A program made the translations under genes and the position numbers. Below are positions 9,005 through 17,475 of a DNA stretch of 64,000 nucleotides, in pieces. Numbering within the stretch: position 1 is the stretch's first letter; every line of letters starts with the position of its first letter. The notes beneath the pieces were generated by a model. The model saw only the letters and a program-made list of their open reading frames with translations, made no database searches and was not told the origin of the DNA. Source of the stretch: Bin80 sp964291275 (lineage in GTDB: Bacteria > Bacteroidota > Rhodothermia > Rhodothermales > Bin80); assembly GCA_964291275.2 (NCBI GenBank), contig OZ219799.1:2294001-2358000 (forward strand). Direction: 5' to 3'.

Positions 9005-10138
9005 ATGAAACAGTTTTTTTCACTCACGGCCAGCCTTTTCATGATGCTTATGGCATTGTCTGTGCAGGCACAAGCTCAGCGGGATCCCGTTCATGTGAGG
9101 GGGGAAGAGGTTGTTAACGCTGAGGGAGACACAGTAGTCGTGGTCAAGATGAGAGAACGCTCATCCGTAATCCGGCGTGCCGACTCCTTAGCTCAGTGGG
9201 GTCCCGTTCAAGTGAGAGGGGAAGTAGTTGTTAACGCTGAGGGAGACACAGTAGTTGTAGTCAGGATGGGAGGGCGCTCTTCCATGATCCGGCGTGCCAA
9301 CTCCCCAAGGGGACGGAGATTGGTCATCACTTCTGAAAAAGATTCGACATTTGTAGTCTATCCTTCCCGTAGGGCAAGATATTCTATATCCCAGCGCGCG
9401 CCAGATTTTGTAGAGCGGGAAGTAACTGTTAACGCTGAGGGAGACACAGTAATTGTGGTCAAGATGGGAGGGCGCTCTTCCATGATCCGGCGTGACGACT
9501 CCTTAAGGGCACGAAGATTGACCGTCACTTCGGAAGAAGATTCGATAATTGTAGCCTATCCTTCTCGTAGGGCAAGATATTCTATTTCCCGTCGTGCGCC
9601 AGAATTTGTAGAGCGGGAAATAGTTGTTAACGCTGAGGGGGATACCATAGTATCTATTGTGCGCGGGGAGCGTGTCAATCGAGCTCGAATTCCTGCGAGA
9701 ATGGAGCGAGGACGCCAACGTGTTCGTGGTAGAGTTGATGGGCGTCAGTGGCGTGGCCGCTCGAGGAATTCTGGTAGAATGGAGCGTGGTCGTCAGCGCA
9801 TTCGTGATAGAGCTCATCGAGGGCAATGGCATGGTAAGACGCGGAATTCCGGCAGAAGGGGGCGACATCATTCGGTCTCTGATATTTCTCGTGAACATGC
9901 CGAAGCACTAAGGGAGATGATGGTCGAAGTACATCGAGTGGCTCGTGAAGTGCGCCAGGCGGATGAAGAAACACGTGCAGAAAAAGTAGAGGCGCTGAAA
10001 GCGAAGCTTGAGGAGATGTTTGACTATCAACAATCTTTGCGTACCAAAGAGATGGAGAAGCGTCAGGAGAACAGGGAGACAATCATTAAGGAGCTTATGG
10101 ATCAATTACTCGAGAGAAGAGCGTCAAATCGCCGCTAA
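9005..10138 (+). CDS. Secreted repeat protein with C-terminal coiled coil
   Basis: A 377-residue exported protein with signal peptide MKQFFSLTASLFMMLMALSVQA. Residues about 25-220 hold four copies of a unit centred on VNAEGDTVVVVKM, each followed in the first three by (R/G)RSSMIRR. The DNA repeats are nearly identical (gttaacgctgag at about 9113, 9231, 9429 and 9626). A second repeat pair is RRARYSIS(Q/R)RAP. Then comes an Arg-Gly-rich stretch (about 225-290; GRxRxSGRMERGRQR units) and a helical C-terminus (EKVEALKAKLEEMFDYQQSLRTKEMEK) like that of the preceding gene. The repeats look recently amplified. The function is unknown; the extremely basic middle could bind nucleic acid or acidic polymer (inference). 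Confidence 0.7.
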   Translation: MKQFFSLTASLFMMLMALSVQAQAQRDPVHVRGEEVVNAEGDTVVVVKMRERSSVIRRADSLAQWGPVQVRGEVVVNAEGDTVVVVRMGGRSSMIRRANSPRGRRLVITSEKDSTFVVYPSRRARYSISQRAPDFVEREVTVNAEGDTVIVVKMGGRSSMIRRDDSLRARRLTVTSEEDSIIVAYPSRRARYSISRRAPEFVEREIVVNAEGDTIVSIVRGERVNRARIPARMERGRQRVRGRVDGRQWRGRSRNSGRMERGRQRIRDRAHRGQWHGKTRNSGRRGRHHSVSDISREHAEALREMMVEVHRVAREVRQADEETRAEKVEALKAKLEEMFDYQQSLRTKEMEKRQENRETIIKELMDQLLERRASNRR

Positions 10139-10180
10139 TTCTTATATTCCGTGGGTTGTAGGTATATAGAATAAATACCC

Positions 10181-10708
10181 ATGGAATCTGTTGATGCGAT
10201 CAAGAAGGTGATTCGGACAATCCCGGATTTTCCCAAGCCTGGGATCAATTTCAAGGACATCACTCCAATTTTGTCCGATATGGCACTCCTCAAAGCAAGC
10301 GTACAGTACTTGAAGAAACCGTTTGAGGGTCAAAATATTACTAAGGTTGTCGCAATTGAGTCTAGAGGGTTTGTGTTGGGGCCAATGATTGCACTTGAAT
10401 TGGGAGCCGGCTTTGTGCCGGTGCGTAAAGAGGGCAAACTGCCGCGTGAGACGTATTCTGTAGCCTACAATCTCGAGTACGGTTCAGGTAGGATTGAAAT
10501 GCACCTGGATTCAATATTACCGAGCGATCGCGTCTTAATTCACGATGATGTACTTGCCACGGGAGGTACAGCTGCCGCGGCGGAAGAGCTCGTAGAAATA
10601 AGTGGAGCGGAGATCGTTGGATTCACGTTTCTGGTGGAGTTGCCTGCGCTGAATGGTCGGTCGAAATTGCAGCACGATCATACAATACATGCGGTGGTCC
10701 AAGGCTGA
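10181..10708 (+). CDS. apt: Adenine phosphoribosyltransferase
   Basis: Purine salvage enzyme converting adenine and PRPP to AMP. It is 175 residues long, the usual size. It has the N-terminal IRTIPDFPKPGINFKDITPIL signature of APT, the ESRGFVLGPMIALELG region, the RKEGKLPRET flexible loop and the PRPP-binding motif VLIHDDVLATGGTAAAAEEL. It stands alone, with 40 bases to the gene before it. Confidence 0.96.
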   Translation: MESVDAIKKVIRTIPDFPKPGINFKDITPILSDMALLKASVQYLKKPFEGQNITKVVAIESRGFVLGPMIALELGAGFVPVRKEGKLPRETYSVAYNLEYGSGRIEMHLDSILPSDRVLIHDDVLATGGTAAAAEELVEISGAEIVGFTFLVELPALNGRSKLQHDHTIHAVVQG

Positions 10709-10871
10709 TCGTTTCCTGCGCAGTGAGCGAAAAGTGCTGGATTTTGTTTCATAGGAACTGCAGCCGCGATGTCAGGAGCAGTGGACCTCGTGCAAGAATT
10801 CCACTACAGAACACCTGAAGACAGACTTATCCACGGGCTGATAAGTGACCTGGGGCAGATATTTCAACACT

Positions 10872-12122
10872 TTACTGTTTGCCTTCAGATTCTTCTTTCA
10901 ACTTGCGATACATTTCTATCAGTGAACGCACAGAGTTGTCCCAGTTGTACCGTTCCAATACAGCCTGGTGACCATTTGAAGCCATCTGTTTGCGGCGGAT
11001 AGGATCCTTGTAAAGTTCAATCAGACACGAGGCAAAAGCTTCGTGATCCCCATAGGGCACCACTGCTCCACAATTTGCTGCTTCTACAATTTGCTCCATG
11101 GGGATGCAATTTGTAACGACCACTGGACGCTTCAGATACATATAATGAAATAGCTTGTGCGGCAGTGTTGTATCTGAGTGTTCAGATTTGACCAGTGGCA
11201 CAAGACAAAGATCACTAGCAAGGATATAGCTCTTGATCTCAGCCTGAGGCCGCCAACCTTCGAAAATTACATGATCAGCTATCCCTAATGATTTTGCCTG
11301 CGCTTCCAGTTCAATGCGAATACGACCTTCACCAACGATTACGAGCCGTGCGTCGCAATGCTCCAGCAGTAATGGCATGGTGCCTAGCAAAAAATCTAGT
11401 CCACGATGCAAATTGATGGTGCCCGTGTAAACCAGAGTGAATGCGGACTTATGAGTCTGAATTAGTGCTTCGTCCACGGGGTAAGCGTCGAATGCATTGA
11501 TGTTGATCGTATTTGGTAATACGATCACTTTTTTGTCAGAGCAACCCAGTGAGACATAGCGAGCCTTCCCCTCATCGGTAATTGCGATGAGATTTGTGGC
11601 CCTGTTAATCCATCTTTTCTCCAGAGCCTTCCACATACGAATACTGATGAAAAGCTTCCCCGGCAGCCGGGTACTCCATGCATATTGTCCTAGGACCGCA
11701 ATCCAAACTTCATGCAAATCAGCAATGACCGGCACTCCTGCTCGTCTCCCTGCTTTCAATGCTCCACCGCACATGTAAAGATCATGCGCGTGAATGGCGT
11801 CGAAAGTAATCTTCTTGCGAAGTTGTCGGACCTGCCACGCTATGTACCATGTTAAAACTGGAACCGTACCGGCAAGTCCGCGCATCCAGTTACTAAACTT
11901 CTTGGGGACATATCGGCGCATAATTGTGAACCCTTGGTACTCCTGAGTTGATGATCTGGAATCAGGAGCAAGAATAAGAAGGGTTACCTCGAACCCCGCC
12001 TTTACCAAGGCACTTGCTTCATTCTCAACGCGCACATCTGGAGGAAACTGCTGATCGAGCACCATCAGAATTCGATAGGGTCGATTAGGGTGTTCAGGAT
12101 TAAGTCTGGAAATTGATGGCAT
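10872..12122 (-). CDS. Glycosyltransferase family 4 protein
   Basis: A 416-residue GT-B fold sugar transferase. The N-terminal domain has ILMVLDQQFPPDVRVENEASALVKAGFEVTLL and the C-terminal nucleotide-sugar domain has LVYTGTINLHRGLDFLL, LVIVGEGRIRIELE and the GT4 pocket around KLFHYMYLKRPVVVTNCIPMEQIVE. Its start codon follows the wecB stop directly (TAA-ATG). It is therefore the last gene of a reverse-strand surface-polysaccharide operon. Donor and acceptor cannot be told. Confidence 0.88.
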   Translation of the reverse strand: MPSISRLNPEHPNRPYRILMVLDQQFPPDVRVENEASALVKAGFEVTLLILAPDSRSSTQEYQGFTIMRRYVPKKFSNWMRGLAGTVPVLTWYIAWQVRQLRKKITFDAIHAHDLYMCGGALKAGRRAGVPVIADLHEVWIAVLGQYAWSTRLPGKLFISIRMWKALEKRWINRATNLIAITDEGKARYVSLGCSDKKVIVLPNTININAFDAYPVDEALIQTHKSAFTLVYTGTINLHRGLDFLLGTMPLLLEHCDARLVIVGEGRIRIELEAQAKSLGIADHVIFEGWRPQAEIKSYILASDLCLVPLVKSEHSDTTLPHKLFHYMYLKRPVVVTNCIPMEQIVEAANCGAVVPYGDHEAFASCLIELYKDPIRRKQMASNGHQAVLERYNWDNSVRSLIEMYRKLKEESEGKQ

Positions 12123-13184
12123 TTATTTGTCATTGAGAAGCAGGCGTGCGATCATGCTCGCCGCGCGCCCCTCTGGACCTTCACCAAAACGGCATCTTGG
12201 ACCAGTCGGTTCCTTCATCACTGCCCCCAAGATGGACTCAACATCCGCCCCTGTGCACGTATGCCAGTCATTTACGAGGGTTTCGGGGTACTCCGTCTCC
12301 TCACGCAGAATCACACAAGGTATACCAAACCAATAGGCCTCTTTCAGGAGTCCACCGCTATCGGTAAGCACCCGATGGGCATTGGACGTAAGCGTGAGCA
12401 TATCTATGTAGCCTACCGGAGGTCTGATTTCCACGTTATCAGGAACAGTCATATCACCCATTGCTGCCCTAGTTCGTGGGTGGAGCGGTAATATTACAGG
12501 CCAAGGCAACTGACCGAAAGCTGCAAAGATGCTCCGAAGGTTCTCCCTAATATCCGTATTCGAAGGGCGATGCACTGTTGCCAGGACATACCCCCCTGGT
12601 TTATACTGAATCAGGGATTCAAGTGGCCGTTGTTTTTTGGCACGCTCAGCAAACATATGCGTGGCGTCCAACATAACATCCCCAACAAGTATCGTGTTGT
12701 CTCCAAGGCCCTCACGTATAAGATGGTTAGCCGCTGTCTGGGTTGAGGCAAACAGCCATTGGGACACACGATCTGTTAGAATTCGATTTATCTCCTCCGG
12801 CATACGCCAGTTAAAACTGCGCATACCCGCTTCAACGTGAGCAAGTGGGATATGCCCTTTTGCCGCAACCAAGGCACCAGCAAGTGTGGTATTGGTGTCA
12901 CCATAAACTATGATCGCATCGTACGGGCCAGTTTCTTCAATAAAATGCTCCAACTGCACCATGATTGCCCCGGTCTGTTTGGCATGGGATCCAGATCCAA
13001 CCTCCAGATTCACAGCCGGCGGATCTACCCCGAGTTCATCAAAGAATATTTGGCTCAATAATTCGTCATAGTGCTGCCCGGAATGAACCAAAGTTTCTCT
13101 GAGTCCTGCTTCCTTCAATGCCGGGCTGACAGCCGCCGCCTTCACGAATTGGGGGCGCGCCCCGACCAACGTACAGACATGCAT
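12123..13184 (-). CDS. wecB: UDP-N-acetylglucosamine 2-epimerase (non-hydrolysing)
   Basis: Makes UDP-ManNAc from UDP-GlcNAc for surface polysaccharide synthesis. It has the N-terminal GARPQFVKAAAVSPAL, VYGDTNTTLAGALVAAK, HVEAGMRSFNWRMPEEINR and the C-terminal DSGGLLKEAYWFGIPCVILREETEYPE, all hallmarks of the family. The length of 353 residues is normal. It is 8 bases after the upstream glycosyltransferase and abuts the next one, so the three genes act as one operon. Confidence 0.94.
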   Translation of the reverse strand: MHVCTLVGARPQFVKAAAVSPALKEAGLRETLVHSGQHYDELLSQIFFDELGVDPPAVNLEVGSGSHAKQTGAIMVQLEHFIEETGPYDAIIVYGDTNTTLAGALVAAKGHIPLAHVEAGMRSFNWRMPEEINRILTDRVSQWLFASTQTAANHLIREGLGDNTILVGDVMLDATHMFAERAKKQRPLESLIQYKPGGYVLATVHRPSNTDIRENLRSIFAAFGQLPWPVILPLHPRTRAAMGDMTVPDNVEIRPPVGYIDMLTLTSNAHRVLTDSGGLLKEAYWFGIPCVILREETEYPETLVNDWHTCTGADVESILGAVMKEPTGPRCRFGEGPEGRAASMIARLLLNDK

Positions 13185-13192
13185 GTGTTGTT

Positions 13193-14488
13193 TTATGAAT
13201 CTGATTCAGAAAGACGGTCTAGCAGCTGCGCCAGTCGTGACGTAAGACGGGGACGTTCATATTCGGCTAGTGCTGCATCATTGATTTCCCAAGGCTTTTC
13301 CCTAGACTCCAGGTAGTCATTCAAAAACCCAAGGATGCTTTCCCGATCTTCATGATCAAAGATGCTTCCAGCCTGTGTCTGCTTCAGAAGATCAGCAAGA
13401 TCCCCCTCTGTAGGTCCCAAAGCCAGAATTGGTCGACGAGCAGATATGTATTCGAAGACCTTGCCGGAGACATTTCCTGCCGCACTATCATCATACACAC
13501 GTGGCAGCGTCAGCATAAGAACATCCACAGACTGCATATAGGCTATTGCCTCACCATGCGAAAGATAGGGGACCCCTTTAACTTGGATCCCTTTTGCGCT
13601 ATATGCCTCTAATGCTTCGGAATCAACCTTCCCTACAAGGTGAACCTCAACAGGAATTTTGGGCTGCAATTGCTGTAGCGCAGCAACCACTCCCTTCGAA
13701 TGTCTACGTAAATTGTAGGTTCCAACATATGCAATCACCAAAGAATCTCGTCCTCTGATTGGGGCAGTATTCTGCGGTATATCAGCGGGGTCGTAGCCAT
13801 TGGGAATCGTTTCGTAATGCTCCATATGGACACGGCGCTTGAACCCGACTCCTATATGTTTGCTCACAGAAACGACCGCGCTGGCCGTACTCAAGACTTT
13901 TCGCTCCAGATGTACCTGGATTCTTTTTGCTATCGCACCCTCGTACATTTGGTCGCGGTAGTAGAGCTCGACCCAGGGATCCCGCATATCCACGACCCAA
14001 GGAAGACCAGAAGCTTTATGTGCTGCCATACCGATTAGATGACTCGAATGGGGTGGACCTGTGCTCATGACTGCATCGAATTTCTGCTTTTGCACCAATT
14101 TTCGAGCAACTCGGGATCCAAAAGGCACCCATCCCACTCGAGCATCCGGAAGAAAAATATTTCCTCTCAGCCATCGGGCAACACTTTTAAGCCCCGGTTT
14201 CTTCCCAACGTATCCGACCTTAATTACTTCGTCTCTTTTTTTTCCTTGAATGCGCCCATACACACTAAATGGATCCCACGCCCGGGTATGGATCACTTCC
14301 ACTTCGGGGGGAATCTCTTGGAGCAGCGATTCATCAATCGACGGAAAGGCTGCATGGTTTGGATCAACCGTCAGGACTGTTGGCAGCCATCCGCAGCGGG
14401 GCAGGTAGCGTGCAAATTTCAGGATTCGTTGTACCCCAGGCCCTCCAGACGGAGGAAAGTAGTAGCTGATCAAAAGAACACGTTTCAC
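13193..14488 (-). CDS. Glycosyltransferase (GT4-like)
   Basis: A 431-residue GT-B enzyme. It opens with MKRVLLISYYFPPSGGPGVQRILKFARYLP, a common start in capsule or exopolysaccharide clusters of Bacteroidota, and has a C-terminal domain with IAYVGTYNLRRHSKG and KVFEYISARRPILALGP. The GTG start at 14488 overlaps by four bases (GTGA) the stop of an upstream open frame that looks like a decayed membrane-protein gene. It begins the intact part of the wecB operon. Confidence 0.86.
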   Translation of the reverse strand: MKRVLLISYYFPPSGGPGVQRILKFARYLPRCGWLPTVLTVDPNHAAFPSIDESLLQEIPPEVEVIHTRAWDPFSVYGRIQGKKRDEVIKVGYVGKKPGLKSVARWLRGNIFLPDARVGWVPFGSRVARKLVQKQKFDAVMSTGPPHSSHLIGMAAHKASGLPWVVDMRDPWVELYYRDQMYEGAIAKRIQVHLERKVLSTASAVVSVSKHIGVGFKRRVHMEHYETIPNGYDPADIPQNTAPIRGRDSLVIAYVGTYNLRRHSKGVVAALQQLQPKIPVEVHLVGKVDSEALEAYSAKGIQVKGVPYLSHGEAIAYMQSVDVLMLTLPRVYDDSAAGNVSGKVFEYISARRPILALGPTEGDLADLLKQTQAGSIFDHEDRESILGFLNDYLESREKPWEINDAALAEYERPRLTSRLAQLLDRLSESDS

Positions 14489-14706
14489 GGCTTTTGTAAG
14501 AGGGCAGGAGTCAATTCCCCGCGGCTTCTATCTTCGAATTTTCTGAAAGTTACCGCGGCACTAGATCCGATCAAGATAGGTGTCAGGCCGTAAACGAAGA
14601 TCGTAGAGATTAGATTGCTCTTTGAACCCCAGATATAGCCGGTCAGATTAAAGATTATTTCGAGTGTGTGTTTTCCAGCCGATACGCCGCAGCACGGATC
14701 AAGTGT
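14485..14706 (-). pseudogene. C-terminal remnant of a YfhO-like membrane protein gene
   Basis: This frame is open for 73 codons without a proper start. It reads GKHTLEIIFNLTGYIWG...NLISTIFVYGLTPILIG, then a short charged tail, and ends in a TGA that overlaps the next gene's GTG start. An AGKHT-(V/L)-E turn followed by one final transmembrane helix resembles the C-terminus of YfhO-type multi-spanning proteins. In a neighbouring frame upstream (14710-14850) a stretch reading VVLISEFSG...RETVLIHKAKHLIRAA would fit the preceding part of the same domain, separated by a frameshift and stops. The identification is tentative; the coupled stop/start is directly visible. Confidence 0.4.
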
Positions 14707-14710
14707 TTAG

Positions 14711-15053
14711 CTTTGTGAATCAGCACAGTCTCGCGACTCAGTGTGTCATTCGATGTAAACATTAAAGGAGAAGGTTATCCAGAAAATTCTGATATAAGCA
14801 CAACTCTGGAGCACTATAGCGTCCGAGTGAGTCCTGTCTGATCCAGATGTTCTAGTGAAAGAGCACGGAATTGAATTTTCCTCTGGAAGGCTCTTCCTAT
14901 TCAACCCACGATGCTTAAGGAAGAGCCGGAATATAAACCAATCAGCGTAGAAAGCACACGATAGAGCATGACTAGTGTCTGCAATGGGCTATTCGCTCTT
15001 GTAGGGCGTTACAGATACCTGTCGCTACATACACCTGTTTAAGATAAGACACC
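14711..15053. other. Intergenic stretch, probable decayed coding sequence
   Basis: There is no intact gene here. Short reverse-strand coding-like segments in shifting frames appear to continue the YfhO-like remnant. The promoter of the forward SDR gene must lie near the right end. No strong hairpin or repeat was noticed. Confidence 0.4.
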
Positions 15054-15866
15054 ATGAATCTCGGACTTAAAGGAAAGTCAGCATTTATAGCTGGAGCAAG
15101 TAGTGGATTGGGACTTGCTGTGGCCACCGCTTTGGTACGTGAGGGTTGTAATGTAACCTTTTGTTCTCGCAATGAGGTTCGGATCAAAAGGGCTGCAGAC
15201 ACAATTTTACAGCATGACTGGGCTGATCCTGCCAGGGTTTTCCCCACTGTGTGTGATGTAACTCGCGAATCGGAGATTCACCTTGCTATCGACAGGTCTG
15301 TTGAACGGTTTGGTGGATTGCATATCCTATTGACGAATGCCGGTGGACCTAAGACAGGATTTATAGATGACTTTAGCGCAGAGGATTGGAAGGTTGGTTT
15401 GGAGTTAAACTTGACGAGCACAATCAATCTATGTCGGCATGCACTACCACATTTGCGTCGGGCTGCACGGGAGGATCGGCATGCACGAATTCTGATGCTG
15501 ACCTCTATTGCGGCAAAACAGCCCATAGGATCTCTTTACCTCTCCAATACTTCCAGGGCAGGGGTTCAGGGTTTTGCCAAAACTTTATCTGAAGAGGTTG
15601 GGAAGGACGGGATCACAGTGAACACACTTTTGCCTGGCTTCACACGAACGGAGCGCTTGCAGCACTTAGTTGATGACCTAATGGCCCGAGAGGGTAAAAC
15701 CAAGGAAGAGGTTGAAGCAGGCTGGGTCTCTCAGGCATCCCTGAATCGCATGGGTGAGCCTTGGGAGTTTGCTGCAGCAGCAATATTTCTGGCCAGTGAA
15801 CAGGCAGGATTCATCACAGGTATAGCACTGCCTATTGATGGAGGTTATTCCAAGCATGTGATATGA
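15054..15866 (+). CDS. SDR family oxidoreductase with atypical active site
   Basis: Rossmann-fold short-chain dehydrogenase of 270 residues. The cofactor loop GASSGLG is at 14-20 and NAGG at 95-98. The catalytic Ser is probably Ser151 (MLTSIAAKQP). At the canonical spacing the usual Tyr and Lys positions hold Ser164 and Arg168 (LYLSNTSRAGVQG), so the YxxxK dyad is missing, although Tyr162 is two residues away. The C-terminal FITGIALPIDGGYSKH is typical of FabG-like members. It ends one base before mnmA, so the two are co-transcribed. The substrate is unknown. Confidence 0.85.
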   Translation: MNLGLKGKSAFIAGASSGLGLAVATALVREGCNVTFCSRNEVRIKRAADTILQHDWADPARVFPTVCDVTRESEIHLAIDRSVERFGGLHILLTNAGGPKTGFIDDFSAEDWKVGLELNLTSTINLCRHALPHLRRAAREDRHARILMLTSIAAKQPIGSLYLSNTSRAGVQGFAKTLSEEVGKDGITVNTLLPGFTRTERLQHLVDDLMAREGKTKEEVEAGWVSQASLNRMGEPWEFAAAAIFLASEQAGFITGIALPIDGGYSKHVI

Positions 15867-15867
15867 C

Positions 15868-17004
15868 ATGAAACCACGTGTGCTCGTTGCCATGAGCGGC
15901 GGTGTCGATTCGTCGGTCGCCGCAGTGCTCCTTCATAAGCAGGGTTATGAGGTTATCGGTCTCACAATGAAAACATGGGACTACAGTGAGATTGCGCCCC
16001 GGCGAAGCGGTAAAGAGGTGGGCTGTTGCACACTGGAATCAATGAATGATGCGCGCCAGGTTGCCCTGAAGTACGGGTTTACCCATTTTATTGTTGATAT
16101 TAGGGAGGAATTTGGGGATTGGGTGATTGAGCAATTCACAGAGGAATACATGGCAGGTCGAACGCCTAACCCATGTGTCCTCTGCAACACACATATCAAG
16201 TGGGATGCACTGCTGCGCAGGGCAGATGATCTAGGGTGCACCCAAATAGCTACGGGCCATTATGCCCGTGTACGTGAGGAGAAGGGGCAGTTTCTTTTGT
16301 CACGGGGGTTAGATCTTAATAAAGATCAGAGCTATGCACTCTGGGGGCTCCCTCAGGAGCAATTAGCCAGAACTCTCTTTCCGCTCGGACACTACGAAAA
16401 ACCGGCGATTCGGGGCCTTGCAACTGATTATGGGCTCACAACAGTTGCTGACAAGCCGGATTCCTATGAAATCTGTTTTATCCCTGATAATGACTACCGG
16501 CGGTTCTTGCGTGACCGTGTCCCTGACCTAGATCAGCAGGTCGGCGATGGGCCCATTGTTCTATCGGATGGCACGGAGGTCGGTCGCCATGCGGGCTACC
16601 CATTTTACACAATTGGTCAGCGACGTGGACTGAAGCTGGCGCTCGGCTATCCTGCTTATGTGTCTGCAATTGATCCGCAATCCAATACGATTACGGTAGG
16701 CCCGCGCGAAGAGCTGTTAAAACAAACCCTGGTGGCAACCAAGATTAATCTCATTAAGTATCGGACTCTTCCTGAAGAACGATTTGTACTTGGCAAGATC
16801 CGCTACAAAGATCCTGGCGCCCCTTGCCTAGTACAGCAGACAGCAGACGACGAGCTTCAGATATCCTTTATGCAGCCGCGACGCGCGATAACGCCCGGTC
16901 AATCTGTGGTGATCTACGAAGGTGATGATGTCTTGGGTGGTGGCTGGATTCAGCAAGTCCTGGAGGGATGTAGTGAATCACTGACATCTGCGAAACAGGA
17001 GTAG
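15868..17004 (+). CDS. mnmA: tRNA-specific 2-thiouridylase MnmA
   Basis: Inserts sulfur at position 2 of the wobble uridine (U34) of tRNAs for Lys, Glu and Gln. It has the PP-loop SGGVDSSVAA (10-19), the NPCVLCN motif (101-107) with the catalytic Cys106, the second Cys in YEICFIPD, and the IGQRRGL segment of the central domain. Length (378) is normal. It follows the SDR gene by one base. Confidence 0.96.
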   Translation: MKPRVLVAMSGGVDSSVAAVLLHKQGYEVIGLTMKTWDYSEIAPRRSGKEVGCCTLESMNDARQVALKYGFTHFIVDIREEFGDWVIEQFTEEYMAGRTPNPCVLCNTHIKWDALLRRADDLGCTQIATGHYARVREEKGQFLLSRGLDLNKDQSYALWGLPQEQLARTLFPLGHYEKPAIRGLATDYGLTTVADKPDSYEICFIPDNDYRRFLRDRVPDLDQQVGDGPIVLSDGTEVGRHAGYPFYTIGQRRGLKLALGYPAYVSAIDPQSNTITVGPREELLKQTLVATKINLIKYRTLPEERFVLGKIRYKDPGAPCLVQQTADDELQISFMQPRRAITPGQSVVIYEGDDVLGGGWIQQVLEGCSESLTSAKQE

Positions 17005-17020
17005 CTACGATAGATAGTAG

Positions 17021-17359
17021 ATGCGTTATATCGTACTTGTTTTTCTTATAACAGTGGGGGTATCCTGCCAGACAGTGACCGTTCCGGCCAACTCAGAAGT
17101 AATTGATGAGCAAACGACAATGAAAGACACGATTCAGGGTGAGGGCACAATCGTATGGAACGATTTTGAGGGTGGATTTTTCGGTATTCAGTCGAAAAAT
17201 GGTGATAAGTATTATCCTCTCGGTTCGCTAGATGAGGAGTTCCAGGTAGATGGCCTGGCTGTTAAATTCGTGCTTATACCAGAGCGGGAGGCAGTGACAT
17301 TTGTAATGTGGGGTACACCGGCATCGGTAGTCAGCATTGCTAAGTTAGGGGAATTGTAA
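17021..17359 (+). CDS. Small putative lipoprotein
   Basis: A 112-residue protein with a hydrophobic N-terminus and a lipobox-like ITVGVSC, so probably lipid-anchored at Cys16. The rest (GEGTIVWNDFEGGFFGIQSKNGDKYYPL through KFVLIPEREAVTFVMWGTP) resembles a compact beta-barrel of the kind found in small periplasmic proteins. No family was recognised with confidence. It starts 16 bases after mnmA and may be co-transcribed. Confidence 0.7.
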   Translation: MRYIVLVFLITVGVSCQTVTVPANSEVIDEQTTMKDTIQGEGTIVWNDFEGGFFGIQSKNGDKYYPLGSLDEEFQVDGLAVKFVLIPEREAVTFVMWGTPASVVSIAKLGEL

Positions 17360-17475
17360 CGGAAGTTATCTCTTAACGCTACCATGCCCAATGTTGCCAA
17401 GGGGGGCTTCGCTGCTTGTAACAATCTCGTATGAGTCCCAGTATGCTATAGACGGAAACCCTGTACGACGAACTG

